Assembly: GCA_020444175.1 (NCBI GenBank)
Contig: JAHLLM010000001.1
Span: 186,001 to 250,000 of the forward strand
From: Desulfobulbaceae bacterium
GTDB taxonomy: Bacteria > Desulfobacterota > Desulfobulbia > Desulfobulbales > SURF-16
Direction of reading: 5' to 3'
DNA: 64,000 nt
Shown: piece after piece, positions 45,561 through 54,783 of the stretch
Numbering within the stretch: position 1 is the stretch's first letter
Layout of the letters: every line of letters begins with the position of its first letter
Position numbers and translations under genes: made by a program
Notes under the pieces: model-generated
Told to the model about the DNA's origin: nothing
The model's input: only the letters and a program-made list of their open reading frames with translations
Database searches by the model: none

Positions 45561-45681
45561 GACGGTTTCGCATTTATGCCCTTTGGGGTGAAAAACCGCT
45601 CAACCGCCACCGACACGTATGTAACTTGTTGATATTACTTTGGCGGATGGTCAGCTTCAGAGCTTTTTGCGATATTGTTAA
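45561..45681 (+). repeat. Dispersed ~100-bp repeat, copy R5
   Basis: GACGGTTTCG at the left, core CACGTATGTAACTTGTTGAT and TTTGGCGGATGGTCAGCTTC, right end CTTTTTGCGATATTGTT. An insertion of about 17 bp (CATTTATGCCCTTTGGGG) lengthens the left arm. ATTATTGAC flanks the left and AATTATTGAC the right. The rest of the 45406-45817 stretch shows no gene and no obvious thiamine riboswitch. Confidence 0.75.
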
Positions 45682-45817
45682 TTATTGACGAGTGCTTCTT
45701 AACTCATTATATAAGGTAGCAAATATAGGCATATTTCGTTTTTTTTTCAAGCACTAACACATTTTTAGATGTCATTTCAATAAGTTAAAAAAAACAGGGA
45801 CCTCATTTCTTTATAAC

Positions 45818-46489
45818 ATGGTTTTTCAGACCCCTATCTACCAGCAAAGACTGGCAAAATTTATTAATCAGGTTACAGTATACCCTGTGTCATGCGAGAA
45901 ACTGGCATGTGGCCGGACAGATATCGAATGGCTGGATGCTGTCCTGGCCGGAGGAGCCCGTATTGTGCAACTCAGGGATAAAGTGTCTGACGACCGGACA
46001 CTCCTCGAAAAAGCCCGGATTTTCCGACGAAAAACCTCAGAGGCAGGAGCCCTTTTTATCGTTAATAACAGATTTGACATCGCCCTGCTTACTGGGGCGG
46101 ACGGTATTCATGTCGGCAACAGTGATATTCCTGCCGAAGAAATTCGTCAAGTTGCACCTGATATCATTATCGGTGTATCGGCAAACACAAAAGAACAGGC
46201 AGCAACGGCTAAAGAGCGTGGCGCAAGTTATTACAATATCGGTCCCCTGTTCCAGACTTCAACCAAATCCGGGCTGGCCGATTTCATAGGCGAAGAGGCC
46301 ATTGCCGGCTATTCGGCACAGTCGGACCTGCCGTTTACCGTCATGGGCGGAATCAAATTAAACCATGTGCCCCGCCTGATCCAGTGCGGGGCAAGACGAA
46401 TTGCCGTAGTAACGGCCTTGACCCAGGCCAAAAACATTGAACAAGAAACACGCACCTGGATTAAAGCAATCAGTGGAGAAACTACATGA
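45818..46489 (+). CDS. thiE: Thiamine-phosphate synthase
   Basis: 223-aa TIM-barrel protein coupling hydroxymethylpyrimidine diphosphate with thiazole phosphate. Diagnostic segments: GGARIVQLRDK, FIVNNRFDIALLTGADGIHVG, SANTKEQAATAKERGASYYN and the diphosphate loop FTVMGGIK. Length is typical. The ATG lies after a weak region (CCTCATTTCTTTATAAC), so translation may start elsewhere nearby. The next gene overlaps by 4 bases. No other thi gene is near; some residues differ from E. coli ThiE, so a related TenI-type role is possible. Confidence 0.82.
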   Translation: MVFQTPIYQQRLAKFINQVTVYPVSCEKLACGRTDIEWLDAVLAGGARIVQLRDKVSDDRTLLEKARIFRRKTSEAGALFIVNNRFDIALLTGADGIHVGNSDIPAEEIRQVAPDIIIGVSANTKEQAATAKERGASYYNIGPLFQTSTKSGLADFIGEEAIAGYSAQSDLPFTVMGGIKLNHVPRLIQCGARRIAVVTALTQAKNIEQETRTWIKAISGETT

Positions 46490-47151
46490 TGATGAGCAAA
46501 ACCATAGAAGAAATCAGACTCCTTATGAAATATGCGGTTCCGGAAAAGGAACTCCCCCAGGCCGAAACACTCCTGACGGAATACGACAGTGACCGGATAG
46601 CACTCAACCTTTTTCGTCATTTTTACAGTTTTTTACCTGAAGGGCTCGACGATACCATCAGCAAAATCCTCCTCATAGACAGAAAGGAAGGGGTCTTCCT
46701 GCTCTGCGCCATCACCGGAATTGACAACTACCTGTATCTGGTAAGCCAGGACAAAACAGAATTTCTGGGACGAAGAGATGAAGGAATCTGGGACGAGGAA
46801 GTCCTCCATTTTTTTGGTTTCAAGGACAGGGAAGCGAGTGTAAAGAAACTGGAGAGCCTGAGTCCGTTTCCCACATACAGACCCTCACATGCAGACGAGA
46901 ACCTCTGCCCGATATGTTCAGCCGCCGGAGGTGAATTTCACACCCTGGGCTGCCCGGTGGAGATATGCCCCTGGTGCAGCGGTCAGTTGACCAACTGCAC
47001 CTGCCGCTTCACAATCACCGGCAAAAAAAACCTGCACAACGAATCTGACCTGCTGGTCTTTCAGGCCCAACTTGAAGAAAAAGGCCGTGTCCCCTTTGAT
47101 CCTAAAACCCAGCGCCCCACCTATCCAGTTCAGGAAGAAGGGGAGCAGTAG
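46486..47151 (+). CDS. Zinc-ribbon protein, unknown function
   Basis: 221-aa soluble protein. Residues 1-130 form an acidic alpha/beta region with no family recognised. A C-terminal Cys cluster CPICSAAGGEFHTLGCPVE, CPWCSGQLTNCTC probably binds Zn. ATG 46486 overlaps the thiE stop (ATGATGATGAG), suggesting translational coupling to ThiE. The stop is 2 bp from the end of the convergent hflC gene. The Cys pattern suggests a regulatory or scaffold role, not known. Confidence 0.65.
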   Translation: MMMSKTIEEIRLLMKYAVPEKELPQAETLLTEYDSDRIALNLFRHFYSFLPEGLDDTISKILLIDRKEGVFLLCAITGIDNYLYLVSQDKTEFLGRRDEGIWDEEVLHFFGFKDREASVKKLESLSPFPTYRPSHADENLCPICSAAGGEFHTLGCPVEICPWCSGQLTNCTCRFTITGKKNLHNESDLLVFQAQLEEKGRVPFDPKTQRPTYPVQEEGEQ

Positions 47152-47152
47152 C

Positions 47153-48088
47153 CTATTTCTTTAAAGGATCCAGGTATTTATAAAATTCAGAGTCAGAAGA
47201 CAAAATCAGGCGAGTATTCTTGCCAACCGTTTTTTTGTAGGACTCCAGACTCTTTGTAAAGGCATAAAATTCAGGATCCTGATTATAGGCATCCGCATAA
47301 ATCCGGGCAGCTAACGCATCAGCCTTTCCCTTGATTTCTTCGGCCTCACGAGTTGCCTTTGAGGTAATTTCCTTTAACTCACGCTCCACTTTACCAAGAA
47401 TTTCATCTTTCTGGCCTTCACCAAGCGATCGTTTTTCCGCTGCGATCCTTTTGCGTTCCGAGATCATCCGCTCATAGACCTTCTGCCGCACACTGTCAAT
47501 GTAATTGACGCGCTTAAACATGACATCGACAAGTTCAATGCCATAGTCAGTGGTCAGCTTGGAGGCAGCATCAAAAATCATGGCGGTAATCTTATCACGG
47601 CCAAACTGAATCGGCTCGGCCACCACCTTTTCGGCAACACCCCTTTGCATTGCTCCCTGAACCCAGTCCGAACTCCGAATAATCTCAACCAGATCATTCT
47701 TATTGACCAGATCACGGATCGTACTGTCGATGATGTCGTCAAGAAGAGTCTGAGCTCGATTCACATTGCCGGCAGCCTGTAAAAAACGCAGGGCATCAGA
47801 GATTCTCCAGCGCGCGGTTGCATCAATGTAAACAAAGGTCTTATCATTGGTGGGAATCTGGTTTGGATCCCCGTCCCAGATCATGATGCGTTTCTCAAAA
47901 TATTGTATATTCTGAATAAAAGGAGTTTTGAAGTGGAGTCCAGCCTCGGTGACCGGCTGCCCCACAGGAGCTCCGAATTGAGTGATTACCGCCTGTCTTC
48001 CTTCCGGCAGAATAAAAAAACCATCCCAGACGGTAACGCCACCGACAAGCACCAAGCCAATTAACAGATATCGCACAAATATATTCAC
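47153..48088 (-). CDS. hflC: HflC, FtsH modulator (SPFH)
   Basis: 311-aa SPFH protein with one N-terminal helix (about 5-25), periplasmic-facing SPFH domain (QAVITQFGAPVG, YIDATARWRI, ERKRIAAEKRSLGEGQ) and a coiled coil ending KYLDPLKK. It partners HflK in a cage around FtsH. The gene lies 10 bp downstream of hflK. This is the canonical pair, distinct from the SPFH genes at 18550-20678. Confidence 0.92.
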   Translation of the reverse strand: MNIFVRYLLIGLVLVGGVTVWDGFFILPEGRQAVITQFGAPVGQPVTEAGLHFKTPFIQNIQYFEKRIMIWDGDPNQIPTNDKTFVYIDATARWRISDALRFLQAAGNVNRAQTLLDDIIDSTIRDLVNKNDLVEIIRSSDWVQGAMQRGVAEKVVAEPIQFGRDKITAMIFDAASKLTTDYGIELVDVMFKRVNYIDSVRQKVYERMISERKRIAAEKRSLGEGQKDEILGKVERELKEITSKATREAEEIKGKADALAARIYADAYNQDPEFYAFTKSLESYKKTVGKNTRLILSSDSEFYKYLDPLKK

Positions 48089-48098
48089 GGTATTCCCC

Positions 48099-49220
48099 TT
48101 ATTTCAACTTTGTGGCGCCGGACTGACGGCTGCCGGACAGGTCCAGAAAAGGCAGGATGGATTGCTGCTCTTTGTCAATAACGTAAATCTCATCAACAGT
48201 GGGCAGCACTTTTTGCATGGTTTCCAGATACATCCTTTGACGAGTTACATCCTCTGCTTTTTTATATTCCTCAAGCACAGAGAGAAAACGAGAGGTTTCA
48301 CCCTCGGCCAGATTGGTCCGCTCAACTGCATATCCATGGGCCTCTTCAAGTAGTTTTTTCGCACCGCCCCTGGCCTTTGGAATGACACGGTTATAGGTCT
48401 GCTCTGCTTCATTCACCAGACGCTTCATGTCCTGATCCGCCTCATTGACCTCATTAAAGGCAGGCTTGACTGGATCCGGAGGGTTAACATCCTGCAGTTT
48501 AACGGCAAGGATCTTTACACCGCTCTCGTATTTATTCAGGCTGTCCTGGAGTTCCCGGGCAGTAGCAGCTTCAAGTATCTCGCGATTACTGAGGACATAG
48601 TCAAAATCCTGGTTGCCGACAACACGGCGTATTGCCACTTCAGAGACGTCACGCACAGCCTGATCAACGTTTCTCACCCGAAAGATAAAACTGAAAGGAT
48701 CCTGGATCTTGTACTGAACAATCCATTCCACATCGATTACATTTTTGTCACCGGTGAGCATGAGGGACTCCACACCGTATCCCTGTTTGGCAAAAACAGA
48801 TTGTTGCCCCGGGATTCGTGTTCGAAAGCCGAATTCCTGCTTGCGCACTGTTTCCACATCAACCTTAACGACTTCATCAATGAGAGGCACTTTAAAATTC
48901 AAACCAGATGAGGTGAGTTTGCTGAATTGCCCAAACCGTAAAACCACACCCTTTTCCCCCGGTTCAATGGTATAAAAAGAGGAGTAGATGATTTGAATAA
49001 GAAAAATCACGGCAACAATTGCGGCGATTTTCATGATACTGGCGCCGATGTTTGGGGGTGTTCCGCCGGAAGGGCCATCGCCATCCCGACCACCGCCACC
49101 GCCTTTGCCGCCGCCTTCAAAACTTTCTTTAATTTTTTTCAGAAGAGCTGCAATCAGGTCTTCCGGAGATGAGGAACCTTTTTTCTTTCCCCACGGAGGT
49201 TGTTGGTCATCAAAGCTCAT
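48099..49220 (-). CDS. hflK: HflK, FtsH modulator (SPFH)
   Basis: 373-aa protein starting MSFDDQQPPWGKKKGSSSPE, a typical HflK N-terminus with the Gly-rich stretch GGGKGGGGGRDGDGPSGG, one helix (about 65-87), an SPFH domain (EPGEKGVVLRFGQF, DVEWIVQYKI) and a long coiled coil (EAHGYAVERTNLAEGETSRF). With HflC it forms the periplasmic cage that limits FtsH access. GGATAAAAAA lies upstream of ATG 49220; the ribosome-binding site is weak. Confidence 0.93.
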   Translation of the reverse strand: MSFDDQQPPWGKKKGSSSPEDLIAALLKKIKESFEGGGKGGGGGRDGDGPSGGTPPNIGASIMKIAAIVAVIFLIQIIYSSFYTIEPGEKGVVLRFGQFSKLTSSGLNFKVPLIDEVVKVDVETVRKQEFGFRTRIPGQQSVFAKQGYGVESLMLTGDKNVIDVEWIVQYKIQDPFSFIFRVRNVDQAVRDVSEVAIRRVVGNQDFDYVLSNREILEAATARELQDSLNKYESGVKILAVKLQDVNPPDPVKPAFNEVNEADQDMKRLVNEAEQTYNRVIPKARGGAKKLLEEAHGYAVERTNLAEGETSRFLSVLEEYKKAEDVTRQRMYLETMQKVLPTVDEIYVIDKEQQSILPFLDLSGSRQSGATKLK

Positions 49221-49372
49221 TTTTTTATCCTATGTCCGATTGATAATGTTGCTTAAAAACACAACGAGATTTCAAACTTGAAAGATTATGAATACCCCAA
49301 GAACTTGAAGGTTCCCATATTTACCTTTGTATTTCAACAATTTTCTCAAAATTGCTGAAGTTGCTACGAGTC

Positions 49373-49432
49373 AGGAAGCTGCTCATTCGCCATGCAACAT
49401 CAACAGGTTACATGGGCGTGAGTGGTAGACGG
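49373..49432 (-). repeat. Partial dispersed repeat, copy R6 (inverted)
   Basis: GAAGCTGCTCATTCGCCATG and CAACATCAACAGGTTACATG match the left and middle of reverse copy R2, but the right end is lost. With R7 at 50458 it flanks the rhomboid gene, both in reverse orientation. Confidence 0.6.
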
Positions 49433-49466
49433 ATATTTCCCCCCAAGGAGCAAAACGACGAAACAT

Positions 49467-50375
49467 TCAAAAATTAGCTGCAGCCTTGGAGAAAGCAAGC
49501 TGCCAACTGCCCCATATTATACCAAGCGACAGGGCAAAAAAGAATAACTGGCGCTGCCAGGCATTCGACCATTTGAGAAACAAGGGAAAGGCAGCCGCCA
49601 TGGCACCTATTGCCGCTCCGGCAACCAGCCCCCAGAAATGAGCGCCAAGATCGGTCCGCTCACCGCTGCTGCCGAGCATGGCAAGCAGACTTGCCCCAGC
49701 TCCCAAAGGCAACAGAATCCCTCTCAGTTTCCTTTGCCTTTTGAGCTCCAGGCCGGTCAGAATCCCCACCGCCCCGAAGACGGCTGTTGAAAAACCGACA
49801 GAAAGATGCTGCCCGCTACGCAAAAAAATGTTCATCCAGTTTCCCAAGACCCCGGCCAAAAGCACCAGGAAGAAACCAAGACCGCTGCCGAGAATTTTGC
49901 AAAGAAAATGAATGATTATGCCACCGATCACAACATTTCCCAAAACATGTACCGGGTCGGCGTGAAGAGTGAGTCCGGTAACCAGCCGCCACCACTGTCC
50001 ATGGTCTACTATTTGCTGCTGGTTGACAGCTCCTGCCCCAAACCACCAGCTGCCGCCTTTCCATGACCCCGTCAGCCAGTAAAAAATAAGCAGAGAGCCC
50101 ATGAGAATCAGAGTTGGCGGCTGCCTGTTTCGGAAAGAAAACAAGCCGACCGGCTCTTCTTTGGGGGGAGGCCAATTACGGTTTTCCTGTTCAAAGGAGG
50201 CTATGTGGTTGACAGCCGGGGCCTGATACTCTTCCTCAACAGTAATAATCCAGTCTCTTCCCTGTTGAAAAAGAACATGGGGAACATGGACGGATTGCAG
50301 AACCAGGGACCAGAGATAGGCGCGTTGATAGTTTTTTACCCGGGCAACCGCAACCCATTTTTCATTGTCATTCAC
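49467..50375 (-). CDS. Rhomboid-family intramembrane serine protease
   Basis: 302-aa protein with a soluble N-terminus (about 1-95; NYQRAYLWSLVLQSVHVPHV) and six to seven helices. Rhomboid marks: WWRLVTGLTLHADPVHVLGN, the serine region HLSVGFSTAVFGAVG, and a His in LGAHFWGLVAG. The nucleophile motif is GFSTAVFG instead of GxSG; serine is kept. The lack of a second Gly may weaken activity. It stands alone between hflK and the aspartic-protease-like gene, flanked by partial repeats R6 and R7. Confidence 0.8.
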   Translation of the reverse strand: MNDNEKWVAVARVKNYQRAYLWSLVLQSVHVPHVLFQQGRDWIITVEEEYQAPAVNHIASFEQENRNWPPPKEEPVGLFSFRNRQPPTLILMGSLLIFYWLTGSWKGGSWWFGAGAVNQQQIVDHGQWWRLVTGLTLHADPVHVLGNVVIGGIIIHFLCKILGSGLGFFLVLLAGVLGNWMNIFLRSGQHLSVGFSTAVFGAVGILTGLELKRQRKLRGILLPLGAGASLLAMLGSSGERTDLGAHFWGLVAGAAIGAMAAAFPLFLKWSNAWQRQLFFFALSLGIIWGSWQLAFSKAAANF

Positions 50376-50405
50376 AAAAGATGATCTCCCCGGACCTCAA
50401 ACAGT

Positions 50406-50445
50406 GACGAATGGTACATTCGTGCATCATTGTGTACCATTCGTC
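50406..50445. promoter_or_regulatory. 13-bp perfect inverted repeat upstream of rhomboid gene
   Basis: GACGAATGGTACA (50406-50418) pairs perfectly with TGTACCATTCGTC (50433-50445) across 14 bases. It lies 31 bp upstream of the rhomboid start and after the end of the retropepsin-like gene. There is no T tract on either strand, so it is more likely an operator or RNA hairpin than a terminator. Confidence 0.5.
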
Positions 50446-50457
50446 CAAGCAATATCG

Positions 50458-50507
50458 CACAAATTACACATATACCGGAGGCGGCTGAGCTTTTTTTGCC
50501 AAACGCC
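50458..50507 (-). repeat. Partial dispersed repeat, copy R7 (inverted)
   Basis: ACAAATTACACATATACCGG followed by AGGCGGCTGAGCTTTTTTTG and CCAAACG aligns with the middle and right end of copy R2; the left half is missing. Confidence 0.5.
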
Positions 50508-50534
50508 AAACCTTATGAACATTGAACACAAAGT

Positions 50535-52457
50535 TCATCGAGGTTTTAAGATAAGCACTCCTCCATCGGAATCAAGCTCCATTTGAAATCTGCTGAGAAA
50601 ATTAAGACCGAGCAACCCATAATCATGGCTCTCAAGTGCCTCTATCACCAAGGCCTCAACATTTTGCACAACCCAGCCCTGCATCTCAACGGAATCCAAC
50701 GTAACCAGCAATGCCTCCTTCACTCCACCGGCTGTGGCAACCATACGCCTGGGTGTATTTCCGTCAATGGCAATACCCAGTGCAGAAAGCATGGATGGCG
50801 GAATTGACACAAGAGAAGCCCCTGTGTCGACGAGGAATTGAAACCCGCTGACCCCATTGACCATTGCCGTGACAGGTATATAATTTGACCCGGGAGAAAA
50901 ATGGATAACAATTTTCCCTTCGAGCTCCTTGAAACCTGCGATCTGTTCAAACAGACCCTCCACCCGGTCCCGCATTTCAGAAGGATACTCCCTGGCCATC
51001 AATAAATCTTCTGCCACCCTCCAGTTTCCCTCTGTCAGATAAAGCGCAACTCCATCAAGATACAACTGAGGGTCATCTGGAAAATAAGCCCTGCTTCTTT
51101 CCAGCACCGACCACCCGGGTTCCGCGTTGCCTCCCTCAAGAAGCTGCGCCATCCACAACTGATAAAGCCGGAGATGAAGAGCTGAAAAATCCTGCGCCAC
51201 ACCACTCTCCAGAAAAACACCCCCAAGCTCTTCCACAAGATCAGTTGCATCCTCATAACCACCATCAGTGGCGATAAAGGCCCCTGTGACTATTTTAAGA
51301 AGCTCGAAATCTCTTGTCAGCCGGAGAATATCGGCATCAATAAGCTTGGTGACCGTTTGGGGCATCTCCTGCTGCCGCAGTTCCCTGGCCAGGGCACGCA
51401 CCTCCCTGAGAACATTTTCAGGATGCAGACTGTCAGGCACATCAAGGGGATCCAGCTTTGGCTGGCGTCGAAAGCCGTCAAGAAATGCCAGAAGACGCTC
51501 CGAGATCACCGTGTCGTCCCCCAGCGCCAGAGCGCGGACAAAATATTCTTCCCTCCCACCGGCAAACGTAATGTTGTAAAATCCCTCAACGCTTATGTTA
51601 ATGCCATTGATACCGATCTCATCACTGTTCCAGAAATAACCTCCCTCCAGCCAGCCTCCGAACGTCCACCCGTTTACCTTGCCGTTTTGCAGAAAAACTC
51701 CTGGCTCATTAATAAAATAAGGCAGAGGAGAATGGAGGAAATATCCATACTGCCAGTCAAATGCCGGCAAAAAAGCCGCTGACGTTTTAACTGAAACCAG
51801 GGAACGCCAGAAAGATTCCTCCCCAATCTGCCAAGGGATGACCAGGACAGGATCTCCGGGAAACGGTTTTTCAAGATGCCAGAGCACAATTTCATCCCCA
51901 TCATTCCAGTAACCGCCATCTATTCCTGCTGAAAAATCAGAGCCGCTTGCGTGGAAAAATATTTTTACCCCTCCAAGGCAGGATCGAGCAGGCAAGGCAA
52001 GCCATGACGAATCCAGAATTGCGGCCGGCAAAGTGGAAATCTCAATACCCCAGGGATCATAAATCGACACCTCTCCCACCGGAAGGATAATCAAATTGCC
52101 TGCTGTCTTTCCTTTCTTTTCTTCCACCTTTTCGATCAGAGCATCATCCTGAGCGACAGTCAATACCGACTCTGCCGCCTTTTTTTCTATTTTTTCCTCT
52201 CCAATTTTTACTGGTTCTTCTTTAGTCGGGACAATTTCTTTAAAATGGGTAACATCATCTTCAGAAGGTGAATGATACGGAAAAAGAATTCCGTAGAAAA
52301 AATAGAACGTCCCACTCACAAAAAGGAGAGAAACCAGTGTTAACAGCACAAGACTGAGACCTCTCGACTTATTCTCATTCAGCTCGAGGTTGGCCCCGCA
52401 CTTATGACAAAACTTTGCCTTGCTTATCCTCGGGCTTTTACATTTCGGACACTTCAT
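50535..52457 (-). CDS. Retropepsin-like aspartic protease with zinc ribbon and TM
   Basis: 640-aa protein. The N-terminal zinc ribbon (CPKC-x11-CHKC, residues 3-22) is followed by one transmembrane helix (about 35-58). A beta-rich segment (about 120-310) and a helical repeat-like part (about 380-500) precede a C-terminal retropepsin domain with the active DTGAS motif and a hydrophobic flap (GFQFLVDTGAS, LLGLNFLSRF). The catalytic domain would lie outside the cytoplasm. ATG 52457 is preferred over 52472 because AGAGAAGCATTC precedes it. The substrate is unknown. Confidence 0.7.
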   Translation of the reverse strand: MKCPKCKSPRISKAKFCHKCGANLELNENKSRGLSLVLLTLVSLLFVSGTFYFFYGILFPYHSPSEDDVTHFKEIVPTKEEPVKIGEEKIEKKAAESVLTVAQDDALIEKVEEKKGKTAGNLIILPVGEVSIYDPWGIEISTLPAAILDSSWLALPARSCLGGVKIFFHASGSDFSAGIDGGYWNDGDEIVLWHLEKPFPGDPVLVIPWQIGEESFWRSLVSVKTSAAFLPAFDWQYGYFLHSPLPYFINEPGVFLQNGKVNGWTFGGWLEGGYFWNSDEIGINGINISVEGFYNITFAGGREEYFVRALALGDDTVISERLLAFLDGFRRQPKLDPLDVPDSLHPENVLREVRALARELRQQEMPQTVTKLIDADILRLTRDFELLKIVTGAFIATDGGYEDATDLVEELGGVFLESGVAQDFSALHLRLYQLWMAQLLEGGNAEPGWSVLERSRAYFPDDPQLYLDGVALYLTEGNWRVAEDLLMAREYPSEMRDRVEGLFEQIAGFKELEGKIVIHFSPGSNYIPVTAMVNGVSGFQFLVDTGASLVSIPPSMLSALGIAIDGNTPRRMVATAGGVKEALLVTLDSVEMQGWVVQNVEALVIEALESHDYGLLGLNFLSRFQMELDSDGGVLILKPR

Positions 52458-52729
52458 GAATGCTTCTCTCATTTAAAATGAACGATAAGAGGTCTGCGTA
52501 AAAAATATCGCACAGGAAATATTTCTTCCTCAGCCTGTTAGCATCATCATTACAAAGGAAAGATACCCTTGTCAAAACACAAACGACAGACTCCTCCATC
52601 CTGGATAGCCACAGGCGCCTTCCACGGAACACCTCAGCAGTTGAAACATTTTACATTTATGTTAATTTAATGAGTCTAAGCTACCGCCTGAAGATGTATA
52701 TTATTTGCTTTTGACAAAGGAAAAAAATA

Positions 52730-54538
52730 TTGACAGAAAAAAACATTATCTCGCCAATGGATGAATCTCAATACACTCCTGCAGCTCTCAAGAAGCTTTA
52801 TCCCCGTTTTTTTAATACGGCAAAAAAAAATAAAGATCTTGATCAAATGCGTAAGGATCTGGCTTCGTTGTTATTTCAAATTGAACTTGAAGCCTATGAG
52901 TCTTTTGATCGTGATGCAGCCACCCTTGCCCGTGTTCGTGACACAGCACAGGTTATCCGCAATATGCTGAAAAAAAGGTCTGATGAACGTTCAGGTTTTT
53001 CAATGGCCCAGGCCCTTTTTGACATAGCATGGGATAATCCTCGACCGGATCTGTCTCCAGCATTTTATGCCGACCTGTATCATCTCATACTGGGTATTCA
53101 GGGACTTGGCTCCCGCAAGGCGCTTGATGACGCTCCCCTCTCGGCAATAAATGAGCATGGACGCGCAGCAGCAATACGCCGCTCCCAGCAGCTTGATGAA
53201 TTACGCTCAACAGTTGACAGTAAAATTTCTCAAATTTCCTCAGGTCTTGAAAAACGAGCAATCTCAAGACGAAAAAAACGCAGGGACAAAATTCTTGCAG
53301 CTTTTGATGCAACACTTGATGAATGGCAGGATTGGCGATGGCAGATAAAACACATTGTTAAAGAACCAGAAGTTCTTGAAAAACTCATCAAGCTCAGAAA
53401 ACAGGAAAAAAAGGCATTAAAGAAGGCCCAAAAAAACAACCTCCCTTTCGGAATTACCCCCTATTACCTGTCTTTGATGGACGATGAACAAAGTCAACGT
53501 GACAGGTCAATCAGAGCCCAGGTCCTGCCGCCGGAAGACTATGTGGACCAAGTCGCCTGCACTCGTGGGGCTTCGGACCTTGACTTTATGGGAGAGGAGG
53601 ACACCTCTCCCTTTGACCTGATTACCAGGCGCTATCCGGCAATTTGCATTTTAAAACCTTTCAACAGCTGCCCGCAGATCTGCGTATACTGCCAGCGCAA
53701 CTGGGAAATCGATGATGCCATGGCCAGCAACGCCTTTGCCGGTATGCGTCAGATTGATGCGGCCATCAACTGGATCAAGGAACATCCCACGATACATGAA
53801 GTTTTAATCACCGGCGGAGATCCGCTGGCCATGGGAGATGCCACCATCAATGACATCCTCGGCAAGGTGGCAGCCATTCCGACGGTGGACAGGATAAGAA
53901 TAGGCACAAGAATTCCAGTGACCATGCCCATGCGCGTCACTGCAGATTTAGCTGAAATCATCGCACAATTCCGGGAGGTGGGCAGAAGGGAGGTGGCCGT
54001 GACCACCCATGTGCAGCACTCTTACGAAATTACCCCGGATCTGGTCAACGCAGTTAACCGTTTTCGCTCCCGCGGCATTCCGGTTTACAACCAGCTGGTT
54101 TATACCTACTTCGTCTCCAGACGCTTCGAGGCCTCTGCCCTGCGTCGTCATCTCAGGCTCATCGGCATTGACCCCTATTATACTTTTAATACAAAGGGCA
54201 AGGACGAAACAAAAGCCTATCGCGTGCCCATCTCAAGACTGGTGCAGGAGCAACAGGAGGAAGCAAGGCTGCTTCCGGGATTGGAAAGAACGGATGAGGC
54301 GGTTTTCAATGTACCGCGGCTTGGGAAAAACTATCTTAAATCAAGGGAGCACAGGGACTTGCTTTCCATCCTGCCCGATGGAGCAAGAGTCTATGAATTT
54401 TACTCCTGGGAAAAAAATATCTCCGACAAATCACACACCTACTCCGCAGTAGACGTACCGATACTTGATTACCTGAAGCGTCTTAATGCTGATGGAGAAA
54501 GCATCACTGATTATGATACCATCTGGTATTATTTTTAG
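52730..54538 (+). CDS. KamA-family radical SAM protein, long form
   Basis: 602-aa protein. About 280 N-terminal residues (helical, with ERSGFSMAQALFDIAWDN) precede a radical SAM domain with CPQICVYC (Cys 314, 318, 321) and conserved ITGGDPLAM and HVQHSYEITPD segments of lysine 2,3-aminomutase. The family moves an amino group from C2 to C3 with PLP and SAM; classical KamA is about 420 aa. Whether free lysine or a protein lysine (as EpmB) is the substrate is not known. TTG 52730 has AAAGGA upstream; ATG 52757 is an alternative. Confidence 0.78.
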   Translation: MTEKNIISPMDESQYTPAALKKLYPRFFNTAKKNKDLDQMRKDLASLLFQIELEAYESFDRDAATLARVRDTAQVIRNMLKKRSDERSGFSMAQALFDIAWDNPRPDLSPAFYADLYHLILGIQGLGSRKALDDAPLSAINEHGRAAAIRRSQQLDELRSTVDSKISQISSGLEKRAISRRKKRRDKILAAFDATLDEWQDWRWQIKHIVKEPEVLEKLIKLRKQEKKALKKAQKNNLPFGITPYYLSLMDDEQSQRDRSIRAQVLPPEDYVDQVACTRGASDLDFMGEEDTSPFDLITRRYPAICILKPFNSCPQICVYCQRNWEIDDAMASNAFAGMRQIDAAINWIKEHPTIHEVLITGGDPLAMGDATINDILGKVAAIPTVDRIRIGTRIPVTMPMRVTADLAEIIAQFREVGRREVAVTTHVQHSYEITPDLVNAVNRFRSRGIPVYNQLVYTYFVSRRFEASALRRHLRLIGIDPYYTFNTKGKDETKAYRVPISRLVQEQQEEARLLPGLERTDEAVFNVPRLGKNYLKSREHRDLLSILPDGARVYEFYSWEKNISDKSHTYSAVDVPILDYLKRLNADGESITDYDTIWYYF

Positions 54539-54783
54539 GTATCCTGTAGCCTTCCCTGAGAATTCGCTCTCTGTCGCCCAGACCAGGGTGAATAAATTCG
54601 GATAGGATTTTAAATGAAAATACCATCGACCAGATTCATCCAGGTTGCATTTACAGACATCGTTGGAATTCGGATTTGGAAATAATAAAACGATGAGGGG
54701 TGATTTTTAGAGAGCAAGTGGGGCATGGTCCGCCCTTCCTTCACTAAGAATGAGAATGTGTTAGAGATGCACTAACCAGCTTA

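Noticed and set aside
45681-45817. Possible thiamine (TPP) riboswitch ahead of thiE
   Set aside because: The conserved CTGAGA and related TPP motifs are not visible in this AT-rich leader.
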